Of a DNA stretch of 61,769 nt, positions 53,259 to 61,769 are shown in pieces. Below the pieces are notes generated by a model, which saw nothing but the letters and a program-made list of their open reading frames with translations, was not told where the DNA came from and ran no database searches. The translations under genes were made by a program, and so were the position numbers. The first letter of the stretch is position 1. Each line of letters opens with the position of its first letter. The DNA is from Xenorhabdus japonica (GTDB lineage: Bacteria; Pseudomonadota; Gammaproteobacteria; Enterobacterales; Enterobacteriaceae), in the NCBI RefSeq assembly GCF_900115195.1, contig NZ_FOVO01000022.1:1-61769 (forward strand), read 5' to 3'.

Positions 53259-54314
53259 ATGAACAGTCACACAACAGAAAACCGAAATTATGACAATGTA
53301 GAAACTCTTTATCCAAAGCGTAAGACAAAATTACCACTATCCATTGGTTCAGAAGGCTTTGATGCACAGTTGGATTATGTTGCTAAAGGCATCATTCCAG
53401 CACATTCTTTATACAGCATTTACGGGGCGAGCGGATCATATAAAAGTTTTCTGGCGGGAGCGTGGGGCTGTCATATTGCCACGGGTAAGGCATGGGCTGG
53501 AAAATCGGTTGCTCAGGGTTCCGTACTGTACGTGGTCAGTGAAGGTGGGATCGGCGTGCCTCGGCGCATCAAAGCATGGGAAATCGTCAACGGTCAGACG
53601 GTTAAAAATATGTATCTGATTAACACTCCCGTGTTTCTGGCCTCGCCTGCCGAAGTGCATGAACTGGTGATTGCCGCCCGGTAGGTTGAAGCTGAAACCG
53701 GTCAGCCGATATGCCTGATTATTCTGGATACCCTTGCTCGCTGCTTTGGCGGGGTTGATGAAAATGATTCAAAAGATATGGGCGCGTTTGTTCGGGGTTG
53801 TAATGAATTAAAAGCCAAGACAGGGGCAAGCATTCTCGTGGTTCACCATTCCGGCAAAGATGAAAGCAAAGGTGCAAGAGGTTCCAGCGCCCTTCGTGCC
53901 GCATTGTATGTTGAATACAAGATCAACCGGAAAGGGAAAAAAGGCGGCTCGCTGGTTATCACCTGTACCAAAATGAAAGATGCCGAAGAACCGGAAACCA
54001 AAGCCTATAATATGCGTGTGGTTGAACTCTTTACCGATAAAGATGGTGAAGATATTACATCACTGGCTCTGATTGACAGACCACGTGATCCAGTTGAAGA
54101 GGAAGAAATTGAACGCATCCCCAATAAGACCGATAACCACACAGCATTATGGCAATGTATCCGGTCTCGCACTGACCTTGTCCGTGATGATTTAAAATCG
54201 ATGAGGGTTAATGTGAAGAATTTCAGCCGCTGGTTGACCAAGTTAGAGCAAGACGGGCTGATTACCCGTAACGGGCAGGAACTCACCATTGTTAACCAGA
54301 ATAATGAAAATTAA
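53259..54314 (+). pseudogene. RepA-like helicase of the second island, interrupted by TAG
   Basis: The frame from ATG 53259 (GGGGAAG upstream) runs through TLYPKRKTKLPLSIGSEGFDAQLDYVAKGIIPAHSLY and the Walker A IYGASGSYKSFLAG to TAG at 53682-53684 in VIAAR-stop-VEAETGQP. It continues in frame: LIILDTLARCFGG (Walker B) and ILVVHHSGKDESKGARGSSAL, the sensor of hexameric RepA/DnaB-like helicases. A CAG to TAG change fits. The C-terminal part is a winged helix (WLTKLEQDGLITRNGQ). Without suppression only the first 141 residues are made. Confidence 0.85.
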
Positions 54315-54544
54315 AAAACGAGGAGATGATGAGGAAATATTTTTTCTGGCAGGCATTTTTTCGGCTCTCCTAGTTACCGGGTTAATGTATTAGCCCGGTA
54401 ACTAGGAGAAGACAAGTGTAGCGCGTCAGTGTCAATCTGAACAGGTCAAAAATGAGACCATCTAAACGATCACGTTTAAAATGAAATGGCGATTACACAA
54501 AATACTAAACAAGGTCTAGGGCCAAATTCTTCGGAAACAAGATC
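54315..54544. other. Gap with a long perfect hairpin
   Basis: No gene is seen. The main feature is the 15-base perfect inverted repeat at 54367-54408, described separately. The rest (54409-54544) is AT-rich and shows no recognisable gene. Confidence 0.5.
54367..54408. repeat. 15-base perfect inverted repeat, stem extending to about 20 bases
   Basis: CTCCTAGTTACCGGG (54367-54381) and CCCGGTAACTAGGAG (54394-54408) pair perfectly; TAAT/ATTA in the 12-base loop can extend the stem. No T run follows on either strand, so it is not a standard terminator. It could be the trace of a small mobile element or a recombination or protein site at the island edge. Confidence 0.6.
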
Positions 54545-54970
54545 CTATTTTTTCCAGACACAATCACCTATTTTTTCATCATAAGCATCTTCAATTTCTA
54601 CAAAATCAACTCGCTTACCTTTTTTATTTTTATATATTAAACCAGAGTAGTACGTTCCTTGTGAAAGAACCGTATAGGTTCCATTGACTTCCCCTTTAAT
54701 TATTTCATGCCATACCGTTGTATCGATAGATGGCCTAGTCTCACTTAATATTACATCGTCCTTCACAAAAACAATCGGTATAGCATTATCGGACTTTTCA
54801 TACTTAACATAACCAAGATAGGCTTTATCTTTTTCTGAATACAAAGTGACATATTTTATATTTATCGGTTTATCATCATCAGTATAACAAGAAACTGAAA
54901 TAGATAATTCGGACGCAAAAACATTGGAAGATGATATGATAAACATCAAAAAAATAATTTTTTTAAACAT
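54545..54970 (-). CDS. Exported small protein, candidate type VI immunity protein
   Basis: The 141-residue protein has a signal peptide (KKIIFLMFIISSSNVFA) and an AT-rich coding sequence. The mature part is beta-rich with two cysteines (VSCYTDDD near residue 28 and GDCVWKK at the end) that may form a disulfide. It begins 1 base after the stop of the effector-like gene, the usual order effector-immunity. A periplasmic immunity protein would fit a peptidoglycan-attacking effector, consistent with the GH19-like remnant upstream. The family is not recognised. Confidence 0.65.
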   Translation of the reverse strand: MFKKIIFLMFIISSSNVFASELSISVSCYTDDDKPINIKYVTLYSEKDKAYLGYVKYEKSDNAIPIVFVKDDVILSETRPSIDTTVWHEIIKGEVNGTYTVLSQGTYYSGLIYKNKKGKRVDFVEIEDAYDEKIGDCVWKK

Positions 54971-54971
54971 T

Positions 54972-55541
54972 TTAATTTCCTCTTCTTTCTCTGCTTTCCC
55001 TTTCTGCCACTCTTCTCAGAACCGCGATTCTCTCGTTTATATAATTGGGGACATTACGCTTTTTTATTTCATATATTTTTTTATCCAATTGTTTTTCTGG
55101 AAAAGGACTTGCAGCGAGTAATTCCTGTGCTCTTTCATAACCTCTCAAAGCTTCATCTCTATTTTTTACCGGTCCATGTTGTGTTGTACCAGAATCATGC
55201 CAGAGCCCCCATGCAAAAGAATTAATTGGGTTATTGTAGATAGAACTACGAGTAAATTCGAATCTTTCATCTTCTAACAATTGATTAAGATGTCCAGCCT
55301 TCAATACCGTAATTGCTGTTCTTAGTTTATTTAATCTATCAGTATAACCAGTGAATCCTCCATTAATAATAGCAGTCACTTTGTTAAAATCGTCACGCCT
55401 AGCAGCATTAAAAGCTCTGGCGTGTATTTTATAAGGCACTCCAACCAGTGGCTTACCTTCTTCATCCACAAGTTGAAATTCAATCCAATGTCTCAATATA
55501 TTTTGACAATCAATGCAATCCGTTGGTTCTAACTGACTCAT
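54972..55541 (-). CDS. Type VI effector remnant: TTR-like N-terminus joined to a GH19-like C-terminus
   Basis: The 189-residue protein starts with CQNILRHWIEFQLVDEEGKPLVGVPYKI, the transthyretin-like start seen in many VgrG-delivered effectors. It passes without a gap to FNAARRDDFNKVTAIINGGFTGYTDRL, which resembles the C-terminal part of GH19 lysozyme/chitinase domains (xDFxxVTxxINGGxNGxxDR). The catalytic Glu region of GH19 lies before that part and is absent, so an internal deletion is likely. The last 90 residues (SSIYNNPINSFAWGLWHDSG) are shared with a second fragment at 60845-61060. It lies between the DUF4123 chaperone and the candidate immunity gene. Confidence 0.6.
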   Translation of the reverse strand: MSQLEPTDCIDCQNILRHWIEFQLVDEEGKPLVGVPYKIHARAFNAARRDDFNKVTAIINGGFTGYTDRLNKLRTAITVLKAGHLNQLLEDERFEFTRSSIYNNPINSFAWGLWHDSGTTQHGPVKNRDEALRGYERAQELLAASPFPEKQLDKKIYEIKKRNVPNYINERIAVLRRVAERESRERRGN

Positions 55542-55552
55542 TCTTTTCTTCC

Positions 55553-56347
55553 TTATATAGATAGTTGTTGACTAACCTTAGCTATCTTTGTTAATCGCAG
55601 CCTGTTGGCTATCTGTAATAAAGTGTTCAACAGTAACTGTTTTTCATCCCTTGCCTGTTTCAGCCATACGACAAGGCTGTGCTGCAATTGCCCTGCCGGT
55701 TCGTCCAGTTTCAGTGCCAATTCGGGATTTTCTTCCCAAAGCTGGCAACTTAAGACATAGGCCAGATTTTTAAGAGTCGTATCGGTTGAGTAACGCGCTT
55801 CAATCAGATGATCGCCCAATACAAATAAACTTGTGTTCAGTTCCTGAGGGCAATTTTCTGGCCGGTAATAGTAAACCGGGTTAGGCGTATCGATCATCAG
55901 CTCATTAACCGGTGTTAACAGTTCACGCCAGTCCCCCGATTTCAGGGCGGGCAGCAACGGTGTGAAAATACGGTTATCCATCAACCTCAACACTACAACC
56001 TGACCACGCAGCAACACCTGCTGATGTAACCGCCAATGCTCTAATTGAAATGACCACGGTAAAGTGCTGCGATATCCCCAGCCCCAACTGGCATCGCTGA
56101 ATGCGTGTTTATCCAGCAGTAAGGCCAGTTCCGGCAGGCATTTTACTTTGGGTTGTATCAGCCACGGGCTTTGTTCCAGCATGGCATTCATCGGTGTACC
56201 GCTGTAGAGCGGAAATGCCTGCTCTGTCCAACCGTTGAGATAAAAAAGCTGGACGGGATTCGGCTCCGCCAAACTGTTGACCAGAAAATAACACTCGCCC
56301 CTGTCCTGCTGTGATAACCAATTTTTCCAATTAGCCGATTCCATCAT
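55553..56347 (-). CDS. DUF4123 effector chaperone (TEC family)
   Basis: The 264-residue protein is read from ATG 56347, which overlaps the VgrG stop (ATGATG). It follows the DUF4123 pattern: CYFLVNSLAEPNPVQLFYLNG, FPLYSGTPMNAMLEQSPWLI, WGWGYRSTLPWSFQLEHWRLHQQVLL, VVLRLMDNRIFTPLLPAL and YYYRPENCP. Such chaperones bind one effector in the cytoplasm and hand it to VgrG; the gene always sits between vgrG and its effector, as here. It is intact and so indicates that 54972-55541 is, or was, the effector. Confidence 0.9.
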   Translation of the reverse strand: MMESANWKNWLSQQDRGECYFLVNSLAEPNPVQLFYLNGWTEQAFPLYSGTPMNAMLEQSPWLIQPKVKCLPELALLLDKHAFSDASWGWGYRSTLPWSFQLEHWRLHQQVLLRGQVVVLRLMDNRIFTPLLPALKSGDWRELLTPVNELMIDTPNPVYYYRPENCPQELNTSLFVLGDHLIEARYSTDTTLKNLAYVLSCQLWEENPELALKLDEPAGQLQHSLVVWLKQARDEKQLLLNTLLQIANRLRLTKIAKVSQQLSI

Positions 56348-58382
56348 GCTTCCTCTGCTCCGGTGATAACCCAATTTTCTTCTTGCTGTGCGAGAATGGC
56401 ACAAGGGGGTTTAGCCGGAAATTCGGTTACCGGTAGTGCTTCCGCCATCGGAAGTTGCCCTACTTGTGCGAGCGGTGCTACCCCCTCTGGGAGTTGCAGT
56501 GAAACCCCACGCCCGCTGCCTGCGGAACCCTGCCCGACATTAATCATTGAAGACAAAATACCGCCCGGTGTGACTTTGAGAAAACTGCCGCCCACTTTCA
56601 GCGTGATTTCTGCCGCCGCTTCCAGCACCACTTTGCCACCGCTTTTCAGGTGGATTTCCTGCCCGCTGTCAATCACGGTGGCATCCCCGGTCTGGGTATG
56701 CTGGCTGCCGGCAATCCGGTGCGACACATCGCCTTCGGTGGTGATTTTGCGCGAACCGGCGACCTGATGATGGTCATCGGCGCGGATATCGTGGTAACGG
56801 TTGTTATCGATACGCTGTTTCTGGTCGTGTTTGATATGCCAGTAAGCATCATTTTCAATATGTGCAGTCAGGTCTTTCTGACCGTGGAGATAGATTTCTT
56901 CACTGTCTTTTGCATCCTCAAAACGCAGTTCATTAAACCCTTTGCCCTTGTGTGTCTTGGTCTTAAAGGTGGTGCGGGTTTTTTGGGCCGGTAAATCCAG
57001 TGGCGGACGGTTCAGGCCGTTGTAAACACACCCCGTGACAATGGGCCGGTCAATATCGCCGTTCAGATAAGAGATAATCACCTCCTGCCCGATACGCGGT
57101 ATTGCCATAAAACCAAAGCCGTTACCGTTCCAGCCCTGTGCCACACGAACCCAGCACGAAGCGCCATCATCCGGTTGGTCATAGCGGTTCCAGTGGAAAT
57201 GCACTTTAATCGCACCGTCTTTATTGACGAAAATTTCCTCTCCTTCCGGGCCAACCACGATGGCCGTTTCATCACCATCCGCCAGCGGTTTGTAGTGAAA
57301 AGGCGGACGGTAATCATCGAGACCGGAAATAAAACTGAAATGGTTAGAAAGTGTCGTGCCTTCACCACCACTGTCTCCTAATGCCTGCGGGCAGCGTCCG
57401 TGATGGCTGATACCGACTACCTGCCAGCGAACATTCAGCGGATTATGCGGATGGCTTTTTATCTCGAAGATTTTGCCCGGCATCAGTTTGATGCAGTTAC
57501 TGCTGCCACTGCCGGTTTGCTTCTGGTTATTCAATGCTTCTTGTCGGTATTTTAAAAACGGGATAGCGGCGGCATCTTTCTGGAAGCGCCCGTAACTTTC
57601 AAACACGGTATAGGGGGTCTGGCTGCCAAAATCGCGGAAGCCTTCGCTGCTGTGCATATGAGAGAGGTGATAGCGCGGGTTCTCCGGGTTGAAGTCTTTA
57701 TGCAGGCTGCGCTGCGGACTCATGCCGACACCCAGCCGCACCTGATAAATGGTATCGATTCCGTCGGCTGTTTCCGGCTGCGGCTGGTATTGCAGCGGCA
57801 GCCCGGCCGTCATGCCCAGATGGCTGTCACTGAAAAATAGCGTTTCATCCTCAAACCAGAAACTGAATCCTTCTTCCGCCGCTAACCGGCAGAAAAACGC
57901 ATAATCCGATTCGCGTTTCTGGGTGACGTATTCCCTGTCCTGATGGGTGTCGTAGAGTTTTGAATCGGCTTTCACCCGGTGTTTTTTCAGCAGGCTGTTT
58001 AAAATTGCCGGCACATTTTGCTGATGATAAATCCGGCTGTCCTGATTGAGCGTCAACCGCCAACAGGCAGGCCGCACGGTCACGGTATAGAGCGTCTTAT
58101 TGCCATCCGTACCCGCCCAGTCCGCATGGGAGATGATACCGGTGATTTTGCGCTGCTCGGTTTCGCCGTTAAAAACCTGTAATACCGCTTCCTGCATCAG
58201 CAGCGAGGCTAAATCAATTTCCGCCTGCGGTTTAAACGGGTTCGCGTTACCGACTCTGACTAACGTCAGGTGCAGGGTAAAAAGTTCAGATAATCCTTCC
58301 TGTAGAGAGAGAATTCCCCTACAGCAAAAGTGTCTTCCGGCACACCGGCGATGTGGCAGACAAAGCGTAATCCACTTTTCAT
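56344..58382 (-). pseudogene. vgrG: Second VgrG, frameshifted in a CT repeat near its start
   Basis: From ATG 58382 the frame reads MKSGLRFVCHIAGVPEDTFA, a typical VgrG start, and shifts within TTCTCTCTCTAC near 58306-58317. Removing one CT gives VGEFSLQEGLSELFTLHLTLVRVGNANPF, which runs into the long frame (ISHADWAG, RPACWRLTLNQDSRIYHQQ, VVGPEGEEIFVNKDG, PRIGQEVIISYLNGDIDRP). An internal ATG at 58197 would lose the first 60 residues. The C-terminal beta-helix is followed by a proline-rich tail ending NWVITGAEEA, probably the DUF4123/effector adaptor. Restored length is about 680. Confidence 0.87.
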
Positions 58383-58427
58383 GTTGATTTTTTTCCTTCT
58401 GGTTTATTTCATCGGTTCCTTAATCCA

Positions 58428-60185
58428 TTACATTTCCGGGCGTAACCCGTCGACATGCCAGAACTGCCAGAGCACCTTGTGACTGTCTGGGGTGAAAATC
58501 TCCAGCATGACAAACGCAGACCGGGTGATGAAACAGGCCAGCGCCTGATTGATTAACCGGCAGAAGCGATACATCTCGCCCGGATTACGGTAGCAGTCAG
58601 GATTCAGGGTCAGCGAGAGTAAATGCCCGCGAATGGAGCGACCTAGCCGCATTCGGTCGGTCAGACGCTCTTCGACCTGCACAATGCCGTCAATGTGTTG
58701 GCGGAACTGACGGCTCAGGGGGCGATGCGTATCGGCATACGGGTCAAATAACCGGAGAAACAGTTTCAGGCTTTCGGTGGCAAACAACATCATCGGCGGG
58801 CTGGAGAGGCAGGACAGCAGCGGCCAGCCACTATTTTCCTGCAACAGTGGCGGGTAATCGGTGGTGACCGGCATGATATTGTGTACGCTGAGATGAGACG
58901 GTGAGCCTTCCTGCGTCACGGTAATGGTCTCTTGCGTTAATCCCAGCGCCTGTTCATGGTAGCCAGTGAAATAACACGAAACCTCAATGGCAGGTAAGTT
59001 GTTTGCAGGTTTGCCCGTCAAATCAAAAAAGTGCAGCCGATGCTGTATTTTGCCCAGAAAATCCTGCTCGGTATGAAGCTGGTAGTAAAACGTGTCGGGT
59101 TGCCGATCGTCATCCAGAAAATGCCCGGCGGGGGTAAACTGTTCAATCGGCAGCCAGTGATAAGGTGTGCCGCGTTGCTTACTGTCATCGGGTTGTTGCA
59201 CGACCTCAATCTCACCCAGCCGGAACAACCTCACCGACTCCCCCAATGGCAGGGGATAACGGTGATTGCCAGCCTCCAGCAAAATGGGTGGACTGTTTTG
59301 ATTTTCCAGATGAATGGCTGGGACACAGCCCAGTCTGAAAGCATCATCGACATTATCCAGTGGCAATTCACCCTCGAAACGAAAAATCAGCTCAAATGTG
59401 CCGTCCGCATTCAGTGGTACTTTTGTGCAACTTTTGCTGATATCCAGCGTGACAAAGTTATACAGTTGGGACAGTGCATAATATTCCACTAACGGTTGCA
59501 GGCCGGAATACGTATTCTTTGGTACAGACAGCACCGGATTATCAAACAGATCATGCCAGCCATAAGGGAAACCGCGCAGTTTTCGCTGCTCTCCCTATGT
59601 GCTCAAGCTGACACCACAAAGGTGTTGATCCAGCCACAGGCTGAGCTGTGCGGCCTTTTCCGTGTCAGTACCGAGGAAAAAAGTTAATATGCCACTTTGC
59701 CAGACCGGAGACACCGTGCCGGTTTGACGCAGGGTCAGAATAATGTCGCTGTGAGTGCCGGTTTTTTTCACTGTACGTTGTTGCACGACCAATGGTTCAA
59801 TATGCAGCGTCCGGCGGGTTTTAAACGTCATTAACTGCCCGTTGTGGTGAGCCGAAACAGCGGTGTTCACCGGAATATCCGTGCTGCCCTGATGCTCGCC
59901 ATCGGCAGGATAGAACCGCACTATCGTGGTGGGAGGAAGGGGACACAACGCCAGCGGCCAGATACGGGACAGAATACCGTGCGTAATTTCGGGGAGTTCG
60001 TCCTCCAGTTTATCCCGTACATTGGCAATTAACAGGGCAAAGGCTTCAAAAAGACGCGTAATATCGGGATCATGGGATGCAATCAGAAAATCCGCCAGAT
60101 GCGGCGAGTCTTTCGCCACGCGTTGCGCCAGTTCCCGCAGATAGGCGCGTTCTCGCAGGTACAGTGATTCCTTGTTGTTTTTCAT
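58428..60185 (-). pseudogene. tssF: Type VI baseplate protein TssF with an in-frame TAG
   Basis: The frame from ATG 60185 (585 codons, the length of TssF) begins YLRERAYLRELAQRVAKDSPHLADFL and SHDPDITRLFEAFALLIANVRDKLEDELPEIT, the VasA/TssF hallmark. At codon 197 it meets TAG (59595-59597, after LCGVSLST) and continues GEQRKLRGFPYGWHDLFDNPVLSVP to PMMLFATESLKLFLRLFDPYADTHRPL and the normal C-terminus. No frameshift occurs. TssF is a core baseplate component; a stop here should abolish this cluster unless read through. The gene is directly followed by vgrG with no tssG. Confidence 0.87.
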
Positions 60186-60500
60186 TGAATTTTACTTATG
60201 TTTTATCTGTCAGAGAACGGTTTTGTGTTGAATCAAACGGGCATTCAGTCTGTAAAAGTGGTTTATTGTACATATTTATCAATAAAATTAATTAACCAAT
60301 TAAATCCAATTTTTGTCTGACTTTGGCCGAATATGGGGGTATTAGCGGAATTTGTGAGAAAATTCAGGTAAAAATAAAGATGACACGGACTACCACGCAG
60401 GGCAAACGAGTCTAAATTGACCAATGGAATTAACTGAATATATTCGGTCGCCGTTTGTGATTTATAATCAGCACCCTGTCAATAATAACCGTAGAAACTG
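60186..60500. other. Region with a remnant minus-strand frame (60263-60470)
   Basis: On the minus strand a frame of about 67 codons ends at TAA 60263-60265 and contains TEYIQLIPLVNLDSFALRG and SQTKIGFNWLINFIDKYVQ. It looks like the last part of a real protein, cut off on its upstream side near 60475 at the edge of the ISAs1-type remnant. I do not recognise it. Otherwise nothing is seen between tssF and the transposase. Confidence 0.35.
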
Positions 60501-60509
60501 CCCTCAGCC

Positions 60510-60825
60510 ATGCCTTTGGTCACCTCACTGATCCGCGTGTTAGCCGAACTAAACAGTATGCGCTCATTGATATTCTGACCATCTCGATTTGTGCCGTGAT
60601 CTGTGGTTGTGAAGGCTTCCATGCGATTGAAAAATACGGTAAAGCCTAAAGAAGACTGGTTTCGTCAGTTTTTGGATCTTCCCAATGGAATACCCAGCCA
60701 TGATATCTTTAACGATGTGATAAACCGGCTTGATTCCCACGAATTTAGGCACGCTTTTACCCAATGGGTGAACAACTTAGCCAAAATATCCGATGATATT
60801 ATCGCGTTGGATAGCAAAACGTTGC
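60510..60825 (+). mobile_element. ISAs1-family transposase remnant (H-repeat type)
   Basis: ATG 60510 starts MPLVTSLIRVLAELN, the usual beginning of ISAs1/H-repeat transposases. After one frameshift come YALIDILTISICAVICGCEGFHAIEKYGKA and, after another near 60648, EDWFRQFLDLPNGIPSHD, INRLDSHEFRHAFTQWV and DIIALDSKTLQG, where the catalytic Asp lies. The remainder (about 250 residues) is missing; an effector fragment of opposite orientation follows directly. Dead element. Confidence 0.85.
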
Positions 60826-60829
60826 AGGG

Positions 60830-61065
60830 AATTTTTGTTAGGATCATGCCAAAGCCCCCATGCAAATGAATTAATTCTACTATTGTAGATAGCGCTACGA
60901 GCAAACTCGAATTTTTGTCATCTAATAATTGATTAAGATGTTCAGCTTTAAATGCTTTAATAGCTCTTTTTAGATAATCTAAACGGTCATTATAATGAGT
61001 AAATCCTCCATTGAGAAGCGCGGTTACTTTATTAAAATCGTCATTTTTAGCTGAGTCAACACATG
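60830..61065 (-). pseudogene. Fragment of a second GH19-like effector gene
   Basis: Read on the minus strand, 61065-60915 gives DSAKNDDFNKVTALLNGGFTHYNDRL and LKRAIKAFKAEHLNQLLDD. After a frameshift near 60920 come KFEFARSAIYNSRINSFAWGLWHDPN. This aligns along its whole length with the effector at 54972-55541 (DDFNKVTAIINGGFTGYTDRL, SSIYNNPINSFAWGLWHDSG). Start and end of the gene are missing: it is cut by the ISAs1 remnant on one side and the IS1 remnant on the other. Confidence 0.8.
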
Positions 61066-61098
61066 ATTTGTGTCATGTATTCAACGCGTTGAAACTCC

Positions 61099-61453
61099 TC
61101 AAACATAATATTCACGCTCAATGAAAGTACCGATGATTTTGTCATGCATCTCAGGGGATTTTGAATAACCCAGTATCTTACGATTCAGGCGATTAATCCG
61201 GTTACGTAAAGTTAAGTTTTCACGTTCGATACGTTGTGTAAAATATTTCTCAATCAGATGCTTGGCTGAAGGCAGTAAATGATAGGCACGGTAGTTATCA
61301 GTACACTAAAAGCAGGCGCAATGATACGTTTTAAGCGAGGCTCCCAAACATACCATAACCAACGTTGACACTTTTTATTCCCAACAAATGACCCTATTTC
61401 GTTAACTTCACAGACAAATTCAATTTCAACTTTATCCAGTGGTAAAGTCGTTA
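61099..61453 (-). mobile_element. IS1-family transposase (InsB) remnant
   Basis: The minus strand encodes VEIEFVCEVNEIGSFVGNKKCQRWLWYVWEP and LKRIIAPAF. After an apparent small deletion or frameshift it resumes with CTDNYRAYHLLPSAKHLIEKYFTQRIERENLTLRNRINRLNRKILGYSKSPEMHDKIIGTFIE and a TGA at 61099-61101. QRIERxNLxLRxRI and the IGxFIE end are typical of IS1 InsB. The N-terminal helix-turn-helix part is missing or too damaged to read. Confidence 0.78.
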
Positions 61454-61460
61454 CACATCA

Positions 61461-61759
61461 CGGCTGGAGTTTTTTAAAACGCGGACAGAACAATACCTTG
61501 AATACATGACCAGTTTATTAATAATATCTTTATAGTGATTTATTTTTGTTTAATAAATGTCTTAATAAGAATAAAAATTCTATTTTAATCTTCTTGCTTT
61601 AATCAAAAGAAATATACCAAATAAAAAATAAATCAAAAAATAATAACTCTATAAAAATAATTGCCCTATTAAACCTTGGATTCGCATGATAGGTGCAATT
61701 TCTGAAAAAGGTGGTCAGTTGCTATAGTAGGCATCTTTCTCGCCAAAGGAAAATGCGCT
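61461..61759. other. AT-rich gap before a further gene
   Basis: The first 200 bases are very AT-rich and show no gene. From about 61680 the sequence (GATAGGTGCAATTTCTGAAAAAGG, then AAAGGAAAATGCGCTATGG) looks like the left end and leader of another unit. An ATG at 61760, 12 bases after AAAGGA, begins MAY and runs out of the window, possibly a transposase. Confidence 0.3.
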
Positions 61760-61769
61760 ATGGCCTATA

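Noticed and set aside
54420-54480. Insertion sequence end (IS21-like)
   Set aside because: GTCAATCTGAACAGG recalls such ends, but no matching second end or transposase text was found.
61760-61769. Named transposase at the right edge
   Set aside because: Only four codons lie in the window; too little to assign a family.

Overview
The window looks like accessory DNA from a gammaproteobacterium of the Morganellaceae, most likely Photorhabdus or Xenorhabdus. This rests on a complete ERIC-type intergenic repeat, the gene style (type VI VgrG/Rhs modules, many immunity genes, decayed insertion sequences) and the contrast between GC-rich conserved modules and very AT-rich cargo. It is inference; no species marker is present.

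Layout. (1) 1-81: end of a transposase. (2) 494-11109, plus strand: a type VI secretion cargo module of vgrG, an Eag chaperone gene and a large PAAR-Rhs gene with a C-terminal toxin. A candidate cognate immunity gene and a string of AT-rich small genes follow (SUKH-type and unknown), each ending in its own hairpin. (3) 11207-50719, almost all minus strand: an SPI-7/PFGI-1/ICEHin1056-type integrative conjugative element (ICE). From right to left it carries ParA, a DnaB-like helicase, ParB, DUF2857, STY4528-like, TIGR03761, topoisomerase III (broken), STY4534/DUF3577, SSB, a Ner-like regulator, PilL, TIGR03759, TIGR03765 (broken), the TraD coupling protein, TIGR03747, RAQPRD, TIGR03758, 03745, 03750, 03746, 03749, 03752, 03751, the VirB4-like ATPase, TIGR03757, 03756, 03755 and TraG-N. 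Cargo is inserted between backbone blocks: an AAA ATPase-DUF4276 pair (candidate phage defence), a complete EcoRII/Dcm/Vsr restriction-modification set, a DUF5710 protein behind an ERIC element, and an inverse autotransporter split by a one-base frameshift. (4) 50669-50719: the 3' two thirds of a tRNA-Phe gene, an attachment-site direct repeat that closes the ICE. (5) 50888-54314: a second, decayed P4-like island (integrase, AlpA, primase, RepA helicase). (6) 54545-60185, minus strand: a type VI fragment of tssF (amber stop), vgrG (frameshift), DUF4123 chaperone, a GH19-like effector remnant and an exported candidate immunity protein. (7) 60263-61769: gene debris including an ISAs1-type transposase, a second effector fragment, an IS1-type transposase and the start of a further gene.

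How it works together. The ICE backbone supplies partitioning and replication functions and a G-type type IV secretion system; its cargo serves competition (Rhs toxin and immunity bank), adhesion (autotransporter) and phage/DNA defence (R-M, ATPase-DUF4276). No relaxase or functional ICE integrase lies in the window. TIGR03765, topB and the helicase gene are damaged, so the element is probably no longer self-transmissible by its own means. At least seven genes are interrupted by single in-frame stop codons with homologous sequence continuing beyond, five of them TAG.
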